64,000 bases of DNA from an uncultured Pseudomonadales bacterium. Its GTDB lineage: Bacteria; Pseudomonadota; Gammaproteobacteria; Pseudomonadales; Cellvibrionaceae. The stretch's first letter is position 1; each line of letters opens with the position of its first letter. The stretch spans positions 248,001 to 312,000 of the forward strand of contig CANKXO010000004.1 in assembly GCA_947487765.1 (NCBI GenBank), given 5' to 3'. Under the pieces are notes generated by a model. That model did not search any database and was not told the DNA's origin. It worked only from the letters and a program-made list of their open reading frames with translations. Below, piece by piece: positions 9,013 through 18,467 of the stretch. Position numbers and translations under genes: made by a program.

Positions 9013-9634
9013 GTTGAGCATTTTTAAAGCGAGATTTTTCTCGCAATGCCTGTCTTAAGATTTGTATTGATGAGCTGACAAACAAAAAGGCCATTAGTAA
9101 GGCAACAAGTAAGTCCGGCCAATGTGTTTGTGTTTTCCATACCGCAAATGATGCGATCAGTACAGCAATGTTACCGATGGCATCATTACGACTACACAGC
9201 CAGACTGAGCGCACGTTGGAATCACCATCGCGATATTTAATTAGCAGTAGTACGCTCATGATATTGGCAGTGAGCGCCAGTAGGGCAATCGGCGCCATAA
9301 TGATGGGCTCTGGATTGTTAAAGAAAAAGAAGCGGTATAGCGTGGAGCCCATCACCCAAATTCCCATGAATAATAAACTTATACTTTTGAATATTGCCAC
9401 CGAGCTGCGTACGCTTATTGATAAGCCAATAACATATAAGCTGGCGGCATAGGTTACTGAGTCAGCTAAAAAATCTAATGCATCGGCTTGTAAGGCTTGG
9501 GACTGCGCGTTAAAGCCGGCGATAGATTCTATAAAAAACATAAGTCCGTTAATTGCGATGACAACCCACAGGATACGTTTATAGGCGTCAGAAACCCCAT
9601 CAAACTCTTTGTTTTGGCAGCAGCGATTGGACAT
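9002..9634 (-). CDS. Short cation-diffusion-facilitator-like efflux transporter
   Basis: This protein of about 210 residues has five to six hydrophobic segments. The motif LQADALDFLADSVTYAAS resembles the membrane metal site of CDF transporters (Asp residues spaced by one helical turn). A second acidic/polar site is suggested by SRNDAIGNIAVL. Unlike classical CDF proteins it lacks the large cytoplasmic C-terminal domain. Zn, Co or Cd efflux is likely. The ATG at 9634 is preferred over upstream starts because those would run through the MerR-type promoter. The 3' end overlaps the ATPase gene by 11 bp, tail to tail. The divergent MerR gene and its operator indicate metal induction. Confidence 0.82.
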   Translation of the reverse strand: MSNRCCQNKEFDGVSDAYKRILWVVIAINGLMFFIESIAGFNAQSQALQADALDFLADSVTYAASLYVIGLSISVRSSVAIFKSISLLFMGIWVMGSTLYRFFFFNNPEPIIMAPIALLALTANIMSVLLLIKYRDGDSNVRSVWLCSRNDAIGNIAVLIASFAVWKTQTHWPDLLVALLMAFLFVSSSIQILRQALREKSRFKNAQPTD

Positions 9635-9668
9635 GGTCAATGCCTTGTATGTAATGAACGATAGGGTT

Positions 9669-9699
9669 AGGATAAAACCTCTAGCGACTAGAGGTTCAA
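9669..9699 (-). promoter_or_regulatory. MerR-type promoter/operator of the CDF transporter
   Basis: Read on the minus strand, a -35 box TTGAAC (9694-9699) and a -10 box TATCCT (9669-9674) are separated by 19 bp. An inverted repeat with perfect 8-bp arms ACCTCTAG and CTAGAGGT around TCG occupies 9677-9695. An over-long spacer filled by a dyad is the hallmark of promoters activated by MerR-family metal sensors, and this sequence closely resembles CadR/PbrR-type operators. It points towards the transporter gene. Confidence 0.88.
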
Positions 9700-9768
9700 G
9701 TGCTATATATTGATAAATATCAGTGTTTAAGTCGGCATTTTTTGAGCTGAAGTGAGGGTAGGATAGAT

Positions 9769-10200
9769 ATGGCATCATTGCCTGATCATGAATTGACTAT
9801 TGGGGCTTTGTCCGCAGAGTCGGGTTGTAAAGTGCCCACTATTCGTTACTACGAAAAAATTGGATTACTACCTGAACCCTTGCGTACAGGAGGTAATCAA
9901 CGGCGCTACCGCCAATCACACCTCAAATGTTTACAATTTATTTGCCATGGCCGTGAGCTAGGCTTTAGCCTTGATGCTATCCGAGAGTTGTTGTCCTTAA
10001 ATTCTCCCTCATCGTGTCAGAGAGCGGATCAAATTGTTCACCAGCATTTGAGTGATATAGAAGGAAAGATAGAACGCCTTCTAGGCTTAAAAGCCGAATT
10101 AAGTGCAATGCTCCATGCTTGTGAAACCAGCCAAACATATGATTGTCGTGTGATTGAAATACTTTCTGATCATTCCCAGTGTGTCGCTAAAAAACATTAG
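9769..10200 (+). CDS. MerR-family metal-responsive regulator
   Basis: The 143-residue protein has an N-terminal MerR winged helix (TIGALSAESGCKVPTIRYYE), an RRY wing motif and a coiled-coil dimerisation helix around residues 80-120. Cysteines near the start of the coiled coil (PSSCQ) and in the C-terminal tail (YDCRV and SQC) could form a metal site as in ZntR, CadR or PbrR. The divergent transporter promoter carries a matching dyad with a 19-bp spacer, so it very likely activates that gene when metal is present. Which metal it senses cannot be settled here. Confidence 0.9.
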   Translation: MASLPDHELTIGALSAESGCKVPTIRYYEKIGLLPEPLRTGGNQRRYRQSHLKCLQFICHGRELGFSLDAIRELLSLNSPSSCQRADQIVHQHLSDIEGKIERLLGLKAELSAMLHACETSQTYDCRVIEILSDHSQCVAKKH

Positions 10201-10330
10201 CTGAAATCGAATATTTGCTCTATTCCCTTTCTTGTACCGACTTCTGTCCTCAGCAACTGGCTAGCTATATTAATCAAACCAAAGAGTAGAGGACCAACCT
10301 TAAGCCAACCTTTGTTTGATAGTCTGTTTT

Positions 10331-10349
10331 ATGACTTGTAATAAGTCAT
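10331..10349. promoter_or_regulatory. Inverted repeat upstream of the aldehyde dehydrogenase
   Basis: Perfect 7-bp arms ATGACTT (10331-10337) and AAGTCAT (10343-10349) flank GTAAT. The element lies about 60 bp before the dehydrogenase start, a good position for an operator. The regulator is unknown; the GAF protein encoded 1.1 kb downstream of the dehydrogenase is a candidate. Confidence 0.45.
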
Positions 10350-10406
10350 GGCACCTCTTCCTGAAAGAGGAAAATCTGATAACTACATAAAAAGAAGGTG
10401 AGCACT

Positions 10407-11927
10407 GTGCAATACAATAATCCAAATACTGATGGAGCGGTTGTCTCCTTTAAAAGTCGCTATGAAAACTATATCGATGGGAAATGGGTGGCTCCTGTTG
10501 GTGGTGAGTATTTTGATAATATTTCACCTGTTAACGGTAAATCTTTCTGTGAAATTCCACGCTCTCAAGAAGCAGATATTGAATTAGCGTTAGACGCTGC
10601 CCATGGAGCAAAAGATGCTTGGGGCAAAGCATCAGTCACAGAGCGTTCGAATATTTTGCTGAAAATGGCAGATCGAATGGAAGAGAATTTAGAGGCACTA
10701 GCGGTTGCTGAGACTTGGGACAATGGTAAGGCAGTTCGCGAAACGTTAAATGCTGATATCCCTTTATGTATCGATCATTTACGTTACTACGCAGGTTGTA
10801 TCCGTGCTCAAGAGGGCGGTATTGGTGAATTAGACCAAAATACGGTCGCTTATCATATTCATGAGCCTTTAGGTGTTGTTGGTCAAATTATCCCTTGGAA
10901 TTTTCCCTTGCTAATGGCGATTTGGAATTTGGCGCCTGCATTAGTTACAGGAAATTGCGTCGTATTGAAACCTGCTGAGCAGACACCAGCAACTATCTTG
11001 ATGTTTATGGAATTAGTGGGAGACTTGTTGCCTGCAGGTGTCTTAAATGTTGTAAACGGTTATGGGGAGGAAGCGGGCCATGCGCTTGCGACTAGTAAGC
11101 GAATTGCAAAAATAGCCTTTACTGGCTCGACAGTGGTAGGTGAGCATATATTGAAATGTGCGGCAAATAGCCTTATTCCATCCTCCGTTGAGTTGGGCGG
11201 AAAATCACCTAATGTGTATTTTGCCGATATTCTGGAAAAAGAAGACGAATTTGTCAGTAAATGTGTTGAGGGTGCAGTATTAGCATTTTTCAATCAGGGT
11301 GAGGTGTGTACTTGTCCTTCGCGTTTATTGGTTCAGGAATCTATTTATGAAAAATTTATCTCTATGGTTATTGAGCGTTCTAAACAAATTAAACGCGGTA
11401 ACCCTTTAGATACAGAAGTGATGGTTGGAGCTCAGGTTTCTGAAGAGCAATACAATAGAATTCTGAATTATATTCAAATAGGTATGGATGAAGGCGCAGA
11501 AGTTATTACGGGCGGTAAAGTTGCGGGTGTTGGTGCTGGTTTTGATGAGGGTTTTTATATTGAGCCAACCTTGTTAAAAGGTAAAAATGATATGCGAGTT
11601 TTTCAGGAAGAAATTTTTGGTCCCGTTGTTTCTGTGACAACATTTAAAACAGAAGAGGAAGCGCTAGCTATTGCTAATGATACTGAATATGGTTTAGGTG
11701 CCGGCGTTTGGACACGTGATATGAACACATCGTATCGTATGGGGCGAGGTATTCAAGCCGGAAGAGTATGGACTAATTGTTACCATTTATACCCAGCACA
11801 CGCTGCTTTCGGGGGCTACAAAAAATCGGGTATGGGCCGCTATACTCATAAAGTTGCCTTAGAGCATTATCAACAAACAAAAAATCTATTAGTGAGCTAC
11901 GATATTAATCCTTTAGGCTTTTTTTGA
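10407..11927 (+). CDS. NAD-dependent aldehyde dehydrogenase (ExaC/AldB type)
   Basis: A cytosolic enzyme of about 506 residues that oxidises aldehydes such as acetaldehyde. Visible motifs are [10 protein letters not shown] (cofactor fold), [18 protein letters not shown] (general-base Glu) and [11 protein letters not shown] (catalytic Cys). The closing segment [11 protein letters not shown] is intact. The GTG at 10407 is chosen because GAAGG precedes it by 8 nt and homologues start near this point; the in-frame GTG at 10398 is too close to that site. ExaC/AldB-type genes are often paired with GAF-domain regulators, and one follows here after a SelO-like gene. Confidence 0.9.
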   Translation: MQYNNPNTDGAVVSFKSRYENYIDGKWVAPVGGEYFDNISPVNGKSFCEIPRSQEADIELALDAAHGAKDAWGKASVTERSNILLKMADRMEENLEALAVAETWDNGKAVRETLNADIPLCIDHLRYYAGCIRAQEGGIGELDQNTVAYHIHEPLGVVGQIIPWNFPLLMAIWNLAPALVTGNCVVLKPAEQTPATILMFMELVGDLLPAGVLNVVNGYGEEAGHALATSKRIAKIAFTGSTVVGEHILKCAANSLIPSSVELGGKSPNVYFADILEKEDEFVSKCVEGAVLAFFNQGEVCTCPSRLLVQESIYEKFISMVIERSKQIKRGNPLDTEVMVGAQVSEEQYNRILNYIQIGMDEGAEVITGGKVAGVGAGFDEGFYIEPTLLKGKNDMRVFQEEIFGPVVSVTTFKTEEEALAIANDTEYGLGAGVWTRDMNTSYRMGRGIQAGRVWTNCYHLYPAHAAFGGYKKSGMGRYTHKVALEHYQQTKNLLVSYDINPLGFF

Positions 11928-11936
11928 TATTGATAA

Positions 11937-11978
11937 ATAGCGTTCGGGTTAAACCTTTAGTTCGAACGCTATGTATTT
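11937..11978 (+). terminator. Rho-independent terminator of the aldehyde dehydrogenase gene
   Basis: A 10-bp perfect stem (arms 11937-11946 and 11963-11972) encloses a 16-nt loop that itself contains a GGTT/AACC mini-stem. A short T-rich run follows. It starts 9 bp after the stop codon. Confidence 0.6.
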
Positions 11979-12017
11979 TTATTATTGAAAACTCAGTAAA
12001 TACAAATTCCATAAAAT

Positions 12018-13043
12018 ATGTTATTAAATGATGTTGCCTTGTCTCAGCGAAGTTGCAGCTTGCGTAAAGGTTTTTTTGTTGAGGTTAGCCCTGTTGGGTT
12101 AATAGCACCAAAACTAGTTAAGAAAAATATTTCTGTTGCTAAACAGTTAGGTTTATCGGGTGATGTTTTTTCAACAGATTATTTCAAGCAGGTCTTTAGT
12201 GGAAATCAACGATTAAATAACGTTGTCCCACTCGCTCAAGATTACGCTGGGCATCAATTTGGGCGCTTTAATCCTTTCTTAGGCGATGGACGATCCGCAC
12301 TCATTGCTGAAATCAATACTTCTACTGATACTTGGGATGTTTACCTGAAAGGCATAGGCCCAACTCCTTTTGCTTACGTATCTGATGGTTATGCTAGTCT
12401 AAGTGAATGCCTGCACGAGTATGAATATAGTGAGCGACTTTCTGATTTAGGAATTCCGGCAGCGCTGAGCTTATGTGTTATGAGTGGCGATAAAGGAATA
12501 TATCGTCGAGGTTTTGAGACAGCCGCAATGCTTGCGCGGGTTGCTAAATGCCATATTCGCTTTGGGACATTTGAAAATTATTATTTTCAGCGTGATTATA
12601 TTGCCTTGAGAAAGTTGGCTGATCATGTCATTCATTATTATTATCCTGATTGTGAACAATACGAAGAGCGACGATATTTTTATTTCCTTCGAGCTGTTGT
12701 GATTAAAACAGCTCAACTGATTGCACATTGGCAAGTTGCTGGTTTTGCTCATGGAATGATGAATACCGACAATCAGTCTATTATCGGGATTACATTAGAC
12801 CTAGGCTCAGCAACATTTATAAGCGATGAAAATAATCAAACCAATATCGAAGTGGACGAGTCGGATCGTTACGCGTTTGATCAACAGCCTGTCATTGGGT
12901 TATGGAATTGTAATGTTTTAGCAAAAGCGCTTTCGCCATTAATAGAAACAAAAGAGTTACGTACGGCTTTGTCGTGTTATGAGATAGAGTATCTAAAATA
13001 CCATGAAGAATTAAAGTCTAAGGAAAATTCAAAGTCTTTTTGA
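12018..13043 (+). CDS. SelO/YdiU-like pseudokinase, C-terminally truncated
   Basis: The protein resembles SelO, a pseudokinase that AMPylates proteins, but has 341 residues where typical members have about 480 or more. It keeps the family lysine (K111 in YLKG) and the glutamate 23 residues later (E134), two arginines in ARVAKCHIRFG (R174, R181), and the metal-binding segment HGMMNTDN with D261. It has lost several otherwise conserved arginines between K111 and E134 (the family DGRAVLRSSIRE region reads DGYASLSECLHE here). About 140 C-terminal residues are missing. No convincing ribosome site precedes the ATG. It overlaps the convergent regulator by 15 bp. It may be a divergent active paralogue or a decaying copy. 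Confidence 0.75.
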   Translation: MLLNDVALSQRSCSLRKGFFVEVSPVGLIAPKLVKKNISVAKQLGLSGDVFSTDYFKQVFSGNQRLNNVVPLAQDYAGHQFGRFNPFLGDGRSALIAEINTSTDTWDVYLKGIGPTPFAYVSDGYASLSECLHEYEYSERLSDLGIPAALSLCVMSGDKGIYRRGFETAAMLARVAKCHIRFGTFENYYFQRDYIALRKLADHVIHYYYPDCEQYEERRYFYFLRAVVIKTAQLIAHWQVAGFAHGMMNTDNQSIIGITLDLGSATFISDENNQTNIEVDESDRYAFDQQPVIGLWNCNVLAKALSPLIETKELRTALSCYEIEYLKYHEELKSKENSKSF

Positions 13044-14204
13044 TGTGTTAGACATGAGTTCTAATAAGCGCTCTCTAAACTCCTCATTCTTAGATGTATT
13101 TTGATGCAATCTCTCTATGAGTACGTCTGGGTTTTTGCAGGCTCCAAGCACTTGGTCGACGACAGCACTGATACAATAACGCCATTCTTCCAGTTCTGGA
13201 GATTTCGATTGTGGTAAAAATGCCCCTCGGTATAACGAAATAGCCTCATTGATTTTTTGTTCATGCAATATTTTCCATAGATGAATAAAATCTGCCCACA
13301 CAGGCAGCAGTAATCGATAGGGTCGAGAACCTATCGATCCTTTCAATATATGACGGAGGTGTGAAATTTCCGCTTTTAAGGTGGCTGTTGATACCGGCGA
13401 GTCACCATAGAGTGCAGCATGTAGGTTGTTCAGAGATAGGCCTTCAGCATTGAGTGCCAATAAGCAAAGAATTTCAATTTGGCGTGGTGTCAGGTTAATA
13501 GCCATGCCTTGAAAGCGAACATAAGCTTGCCCTAATGCATAGATTTCTAACTCTGCACGAGGCAGGTTTTCAGGAAGGTTACTTGCGATAGAGCGGGCAA
13601 TTTCTGTTACGGCACACTGGCCTAATGGCGTGTGACGATTCCATGTCGTAGACATATCTAAAATGCCGACACATTCCCCTGATTGAGGATGTATGATGGG
13701 TGCTGCATAACACACCCAATCTCTGACAATTGGCAGGTAGTGCTCAGAGGAAAATACAGTAACAGCACGTTTGAGGCTGAGTGATAGGCCTACAGCGTTG
13801 GTGCCAACTGATTCTTCATCCCAGTGTCCTCCCGCTGTAAAATTTAAAGATTCAGCACGCCGACGCATATGGTTGCTGGCATATGTCCATAATAGCCGTC
13901 CACAAGGGTCTGCAATTGCAACAACTAAACTGCCTTCTTTGACAAGCTGTTCCATATTTTGCTGTTCATGTTGTGCTGCCAATGACAGCGGTGATTCTTC
14001 CCATAGCCGAGAGGTTATGTACTCATCATCTGCGGGTGCATATGAGGGGGTGGGGGCTACATACTTGGCGCTGCGTTGCCAAGATGACAGAATATGCTGT
14101 GAAACGCTTTGATGTGGCACGGTAGTGCCTTTAGCCGTGAATTCACTCCGTTGATTTTCAATGGCTTGGCGGCGTTGAGACAGGCTAGTTGCTGCTCTGG
14201 ACAA
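13029..14204 (-). CDS. GAF-domain transcriptional regulator with winged-helix output
   Basis: This 391-residue protein has an AcoR-like N-terminal region (HILSSWQRSAKY) and a GAF sensor domain around residues 85-210 (SVGTNAVGLSL). A winged-helix-like segment with TPRQIEILCLLALNAEG follows at about residues 235-300, then a helical tail. The AAA+ sigma-54-activation module found in AcoR is absent, so it should work with an ordinary sigma factor. TTG at 14204 is the only start allowed by the in-frame stop just before it, and GGGGGA precedes it. Proximity to the aldehyde dehydrogenase suggests that gene as target; this is inference. Confidence 0.8.
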   Translation of the reverse strand: MSRAATSLSQRRQAIENQRSEFTAKGTTVPHQSVSQHILSSWQRSAKYVAPTPSYAPADDEYITSRLWEESPLSLAAQHEQQNMEQLVKEGSLVVAIADPCGRLLWTYASNHMRRRAESLNFTAGGHWDEESVGTNAVGLSLSLKRAVTVFSSEHYLPIVRDWVCYAAPIIHPQSGECVGILDMSTTWNRHTPLGQCAVTEIARSIASNLPENLPRAELEIYALGQAYVRFQGMAINLTPRQIEILCLLALNAEGLSLNNLHAALYGDSPVSTATLKAEISHLRHILKGSIGSRPYRLLLPVWADFIHLWKILHEQKINEAISLYRGAFLPQSKSPELEEWRYCISAVVDQVLGACKNPDVLIERLHQNTSKNEEFRERLLELMSNTSKRL

Positions 14205-14396
14205 TTATGTCAGTCCCCCGCTACGATAGGTGAACAGACAGGATAACACTTTCTCATCGTGGGGTAAAAAGGTGCTATCTTGAAGGCTTGCACTCTATGT
14301 TTAAGGTAATAAACAGGGCGATTAATGCCAAAAAGAATGGACTAGTTCAACAGTTAAAGCTGATAAGGCTTTTTTAAATCTCTATGAAGATCAAAG

Positions 14397-17300
14397 ATGA
14401 TAACTTTATTTAATAATGAAATTGCAGATTATTTACCTTCTAGTTTGCAAGATGAAGGTAAGAGGGTTTTAGATAAGCTGGCAAGTAAGCTTGATGATGT
14501 GCAGCTCAAGCGATTGATAGATGAAATGAGTTGTTCTTCGGTGTTAAGTCAACAACTTGTTAGAACATTAGTCGGTAGCGAATACGTGTTGGAGTCATGC
14601 TGTCGAAACCCTGGTTTGTTATTTCATTGGTTGTTGACGGATATTCCATTCTCTCCCTTAACGCCTATTAAGATAATTGATGCTGTTGAGACCGCGTGTT
14701 CAGATGAATTAACCGTTGAAGAATTAGATAGCTTGTTGCGTCGATTGCGGCAGCAATTTATGACCGGTCTATACTGGCGAGATTTAAATGGCTTGGCAGA
14801 CTTTTCTGAAGTTAGTCATGCGATGACCACAATGGCCGAGGTGTTCGTGCAGCAAGCCCTGGATTTTCACTATAAAGTATTAGTGAAAAGATATGGATTG
14901 CCTATTGGAAAAGTAAGTCAGCAACCTCAGCCTATGCTGGTTATAGGGATGGGTAAATTAGGTGGCAATGAATTAAATGTCTCTTCAGATATTGATTTGA
15001 TTTTTGCATTTCCTGAAGCAGGGGAAACACAAAATAAAACGAAATCTATTGATAACCAAACGTTTTTTATTCAGCTTGGTCAGCGCGTTATTAAAACACT
15101 TAATGAAACGACGTTTAATGGTTTTGTGTTTCGTGTTGATATGCGGTTAAGGCCCTATGGTGAGAGTGGTGCTTTAGCCAGTAATTTTGCAGCATTAGAA
15201 AATTATTATGAAACGCAAGGGCGTGACTGGGAGCGGTTTGCGGCGGTTAAAGCGAGAGTAATTGCATGTTCACGATTCCCTCAAGGTGCTTTTGATAATT
15301 CTTTCGATGGTTCGCATAGCGAAATAATCTCTGTCAAAATTGAGCAGGAGTCAACAGAAGAATTTTATAAAATTTTACAGCCATTCACTTATCGAAAATA
15401 TATAGACTTCTCGACAGTAGAGTCCCTTCGAAAACTAAAAGCTATGATTGTGCAGGAGGTGCGACGTAAAGGCTTGCAGGATGATGTGAAGCTGGGGGCG
15501 GGTGGCATTAGAGAAATTGAATTTATTGCTCAGTCATTTCAATTGATTCGCGGCGGACGGGATGCTCGGTTAAGAGAGCGGAATTTATTAACAGTTCTGC
15601 AGCAATTAAGCGATTTAAAGAATTTAAGCAAAAAGATCGTTGATAAACTAAGTGCAGCTTATTTATTTTTACGTAAAACAGAACATGCCATTCAGGCTTT
15701 TCAAGATGCACAAACTCAGCGTCTTCCTGTCGATGACTTGCAATGTGAACGATTAGCCTGGGTGATGGGATTTGATGGTTGGCCAGATTTTTATGAGCAG
15801 CTAAACGAACATCGAAAATTTGTGGATGCTGAGTTTCAAAAAGTCATAGCTGACCCAGATTCTCAGGATGTTGAAAAGCTAAGTGTATCGCAGGAATGGG
15901 AGTCATTTTGGGAGGAGCTTGACTCAAAGCCATTCTCTCAGACGATAGGGTCTGATGAAGCAATAGGGCAAAACGTATTTCCTTCGGAACAGTTATTATT
16001 TTTAAAAAAACAAGGCTTTAGTCAGCCTGAAAGTTCAATTAAAGCATTGTCGAGTTTTAAGCAGTGTCGAAAGGTTATGAGCCTGTCTGCAACAGCTAGA
16101 AAAAAGCTTGACATTTTTATACCTCAATTGCTGAGCTCCTTAACTCATGCTGAATTGTCCGTTGATGCCTCAGACTTATTGCTGCGATTATTGAATTGGT
16201 TGGAAACGATAGTGACTCGGACCAGTTATGTGTTGCTGCTGTTGGAGAATCCACAAGTGCTGAAGCATTTGATTCAGCTGTTTGCTGCGAGCTCATGGGT
16301 CACAGAAACCTTAACCAAGATTCCTTCTTTATTGGATGAATTGCTCTCTCCTGAAACATTATATTCATTGCCGGAAAAGTCATCCCTTCGAGATGAGCTG
16401 AGGCAGCGCTTATTGCGATTTGAACCCGATGATGTCGAAGGGCATATGGAAATGCTGCGTTATTTCCGCTTGGCCCATAATTTACATGTAGCTGCCTGTG
16501 AAATAACCGGTAGTTTGCCTTTGATGAAAGTCAGTGATTATTTAACGTTTACCGCTGAGGTGGTTCTTGAGCAAGTATTGGTGCTTGCCTGGAGAGACTT
16601 GGTGCGTCGGCATGGTTATCCTGAGGGCGCCAGTGATGAATTTCCTCAATTTCTTGTTGTTGGTTATGGCAAGCTTGGCGGCATTGAAATGAGCTATAGC
16701 TCAGACCTAGATTTGGTCTTTATTTATGAGGCAGCTGCCCAAGGGATGACTAATGGTGAACGACCTATTGATCATCAAACTTTTTATACCCGTTTGGGCC
16801 AGAAGATGATTCATATTTTGAATACGCGAACTATGTCTGGTCAGTTGTATGAAGTGGATATGAGGCTGCGCCCTTCAGGTAATTCAGGCTTATTAGTGTC
16901 TTCTATAACGGCCTTTTCTCGCTATCAAAATCAGGAAGCCTGGATCTGGGAACATCAGGCTTTGGTTCGCGCTCGGCCTGTGGCGGGAGACAAACAGCTC
17001 GCGATGCAATTTATGGCTCTCCGGAAGGAGGTTTTATCTCGGTCTCGAACTATTGACGAGTTAAAAGAAGAGGTGGTTAATATGCGCGAAAAAATGCGTA
17101 ACCATTTGGGTACCAGTCCAAAAAGCCCTAAAAATAGCGCAGAAACCTCTGAATTTCATTTGAAACAGGACGCTGGAGGTATCGTTGATATTGAATTTAT
17201 GGTTCAATATGCGGTTTTAGCGTGGAGCTCTGAACAGCCTTCGTTAAGCGAGTGGACGGATAATATTCGAATCCTCGAAACCTTGCGAACACTAGGTCTG

Positions 17301-17465
17301 ATTGACATTGAACAGGCAGACCAGTTGATTGCTATATACCAATTCTACCGTATGCATAGCCACCGTTTAGCACTTCAGCAAGACACCTCCTCTGTGATAG
17401 AAAGTGGTGACTTTACTGAGCAACGCGAACAGGTTAAGGCGTTGTGGAATTACTTTTTTTCTTAA
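14397..17465 (+). CDS. glnE: Bifunctional glutamine-synthetase adenylyltransferase/deadenylase
   Basis: This 1022-residue protein controls glutamine synthetase by adding or removing AMP in response to nitrogen status. Two nucleotidyltransferase domains are visible, each with the G-G-x(n)-D-x-D signature: MGKLGGNELNVSSDIDLIF from about residue 185 and YGKLGGIEMSYSSDLDLVF from about residue 757. The first is the deadenylating and the second the adenylylating domain in E. coli. Helical regulatory domains lie between and after them. It is slightly longer than the E. coli enzyme. ilvE follows 54 bp downstream, the same order as in Pseudomonas. Confidence 0.96.
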   Translation: MITLFNNEIADYLPSSLQDEGKRVLDKLASKLDDVQLKRLIDEMSCSSVLSQQLVRTLVGSEYVLESCCRNPGLLFHWLLTDIPFSPLTPIKIIDAVETACSDELTVEELDSLLRRLRQQFMTGLYWRDLNGLADFSEVSHAMTTMAEVFVQQALDFHYKVLVKRYGLPIGKVSQQPQPMLVIGMGKLGGNELNVSSDIDLIFAFPEAGETQNKTKSIDNQTFFIQLGQRVIKTLNETTFNGFVFRVDMRLRPYGESGALASNFAALENYYETQGRDWERFAAVKARVIACSRFPQGAFDNSFDGSHSEIISVKIEQESTEEFYKILQPFTYRKYIDFSTVESLRKLKAMIVQEVRRKGLQDDVKLGAGGIREIEFIAQSFQLIRGGRDARLRERNLLTVLQQLSDLKNLSKKIVDKLSAAYLFLRKTEHAIQAFQDAQTQRLPVDDLQCERLAWVMGFDGWPDFYEQLNEHRKFVDAEFQKVIADPDSQDVEKLSVSQEWESFWEELDSKPFSQTIGSDEAIGQNVFPSEQLLFLKKQGFSQPESSIKALSSFKQCRKVMSLSATARKKLDIFIPQLLSSLTHAELSVDASDLLLRLLNWLETIVTRTSYVLLLLENPQVLKHLIQLFAASSWVTETLTKIPSLLDELLSPETLYSLPEKSSLRDELRQRLLRFEPDDVEGHMEMLRYFRLAHNLHVAACEITGSLPLMKVSDYLTFTAEVVLEQVLVLAWRDLVRRHGYPEGASDEFPQFLVVGYGKLGGIEMSYSSDLDLVFIYEAAAQGMTNGERPIDHQTFYTRLGQKMIHILNTRTMSGQLYEVDMRLRPSGNSGLLVSSITAFSRYQNQEAWIWEHQALVRARPVAGDKQLAMQFMALRKEVLSRSRTIDELKEEVVNMREKMRNHLGTSPKSPKNSAETSEFHLKQDAGGIVDIEFMVQYAVLAWSSEQPSLSEWTDNIRILETLRTLGLIDIEQADQLIAIYQFYRMHSHRLALQQDTSSVIESGDFTEQREQVKALWNYFFS

Positions 17466-17519
17466 GAATTTTATATGAGTTCGTACTGACGAACGCTGAC
17501 TTCAGTTTAGGAGAGTTTT

Positions 17520-18443
17520 ATGTCATTTGCCGATCGAGATGGTTTTATTTGGTTGGACGGCGAGATGGTACCTTGGCGTGACGCAAAGATTCATGTGTTA
17601 ACTCACACCTTACATTATGGTATGGGGGTGTTCGAAGGTGTACGAGCTTATGAAACCGATCAGGGCCCAGCAATCTTTCGCTTGGAAGCACATACAGACC
17701 GCTTATTTAATTCGGCAAAAATCATGAACATGCCCATGCCTTTTAGTAAGGAAGACTTAAATGACGCTCAAAGGGAAATTGTTGTAGAAAATGGTCTAAA
17801 GAGTGCTTACCTTCGCCCTATGTGTTTTTATGGCTCTGAAGGGATGGGTTTGCGTGCTGATGGTTTAAAAACTCATGTCATGATTGCCGCTTGGGAGTGG
17901 GGTGCATACCTCGGGGAAGATGGTATCAATAAAGGTATTCGTATTAAAACCTCCTCTTATTCTCGGCATCATGTGAATGTCAGTATGTGTAAAGCAAAAG
18001 CCAATGGTAACTATATGAACTCTATGTTGGCGTTGCAGGAAGCGATGCAAGATGGTTACGATGAGGCAATGCTATTAGATGTGGATGGCTTTGTGGCAGA
18101 AGGTAGTGGTGAAAATATATTTGTTGTTCGTGGTGGTAATATCTATACGCCTGATCTCACTTCAGCACTAGATGGTATTACTCGTAATACTATTTTTGTT
18201 TTAGCCAAAGAGCTAGGCTATGACATTATTGAAAAACGGATCACTCGAGATGAGGTGTATATCGCTGATGAAGCTTTCTTTACCGGCACAGCAGCGGAAG
18301 TTACACCAATTCGTGAAGTTGATAATCGAGCTATCGGTGAAGGGGTGCGTGGCCCTGTCACTGAAAAGCTACAAAAAATGTATTTTGATGTAGTCCATGG
18401 TCGCGATAATAACCATAAAAAATGGCTGACTGCTTGTAATTAA
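17520..18443 (+). CDS. ilvE: Branched-chain amino-acid aminotransferase
   Basis: A fold-type IV PLP enzyme of 307 residues catalysing the last step of valine, leucine and isoleucine synthesis. The family signature is complete: HYGMGVFEGVRAY near the N-terminus, the PLP lysine in MCKAKANGNYMNS, the EGSGENIFVV cofactor loop, and GTAAEVTPIREVD near the C-terminus. The ATG at 17520 has a strong TAGGAGAG ribosome site. It sits between glnE and the polysaccharide locus. Confidence 0.97.
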   Translation: MSFADRDGFIWLDGEMVPWRDAKIHVLTHTLHYGMGVFEGVRAYETDQGPAIFRLEAHTDRLFNSAKIMNMPMPFSKEDLNDAQREIVVENGLKSAYLRPMCFYGSEGMGLRADGLKTHVMIAAWEWGAYLGEDGINKGIRIKTSSYSRHHVNVSMCKAKANGNYMNSMLALQEAMQDGYDEAMLLDVDGFVAEGSGENIFVVRGGNIYTPDLTSALDGITRNTIFVLAKELGYDIIEKRITRDEVYIADEAFFTGTAAEVTPIREVDNRAIGEGVRGPVTEKLQKMYFDVVHGRDNNHKKWLTACN

Positions 18444-18467
18444 ATTATTAATAATAATGAGTGCCCT

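Noticed and set aside
10346-10365. Possible sigma-54 promoter TGGCAC-N5-... upstream of the aldehyde dehydrogenase
   Set aside because: The -24 half fits, but the -12 half reads CCTG rather than TTGC, and the nearby regulator lacks a sigma-54 activation domain.
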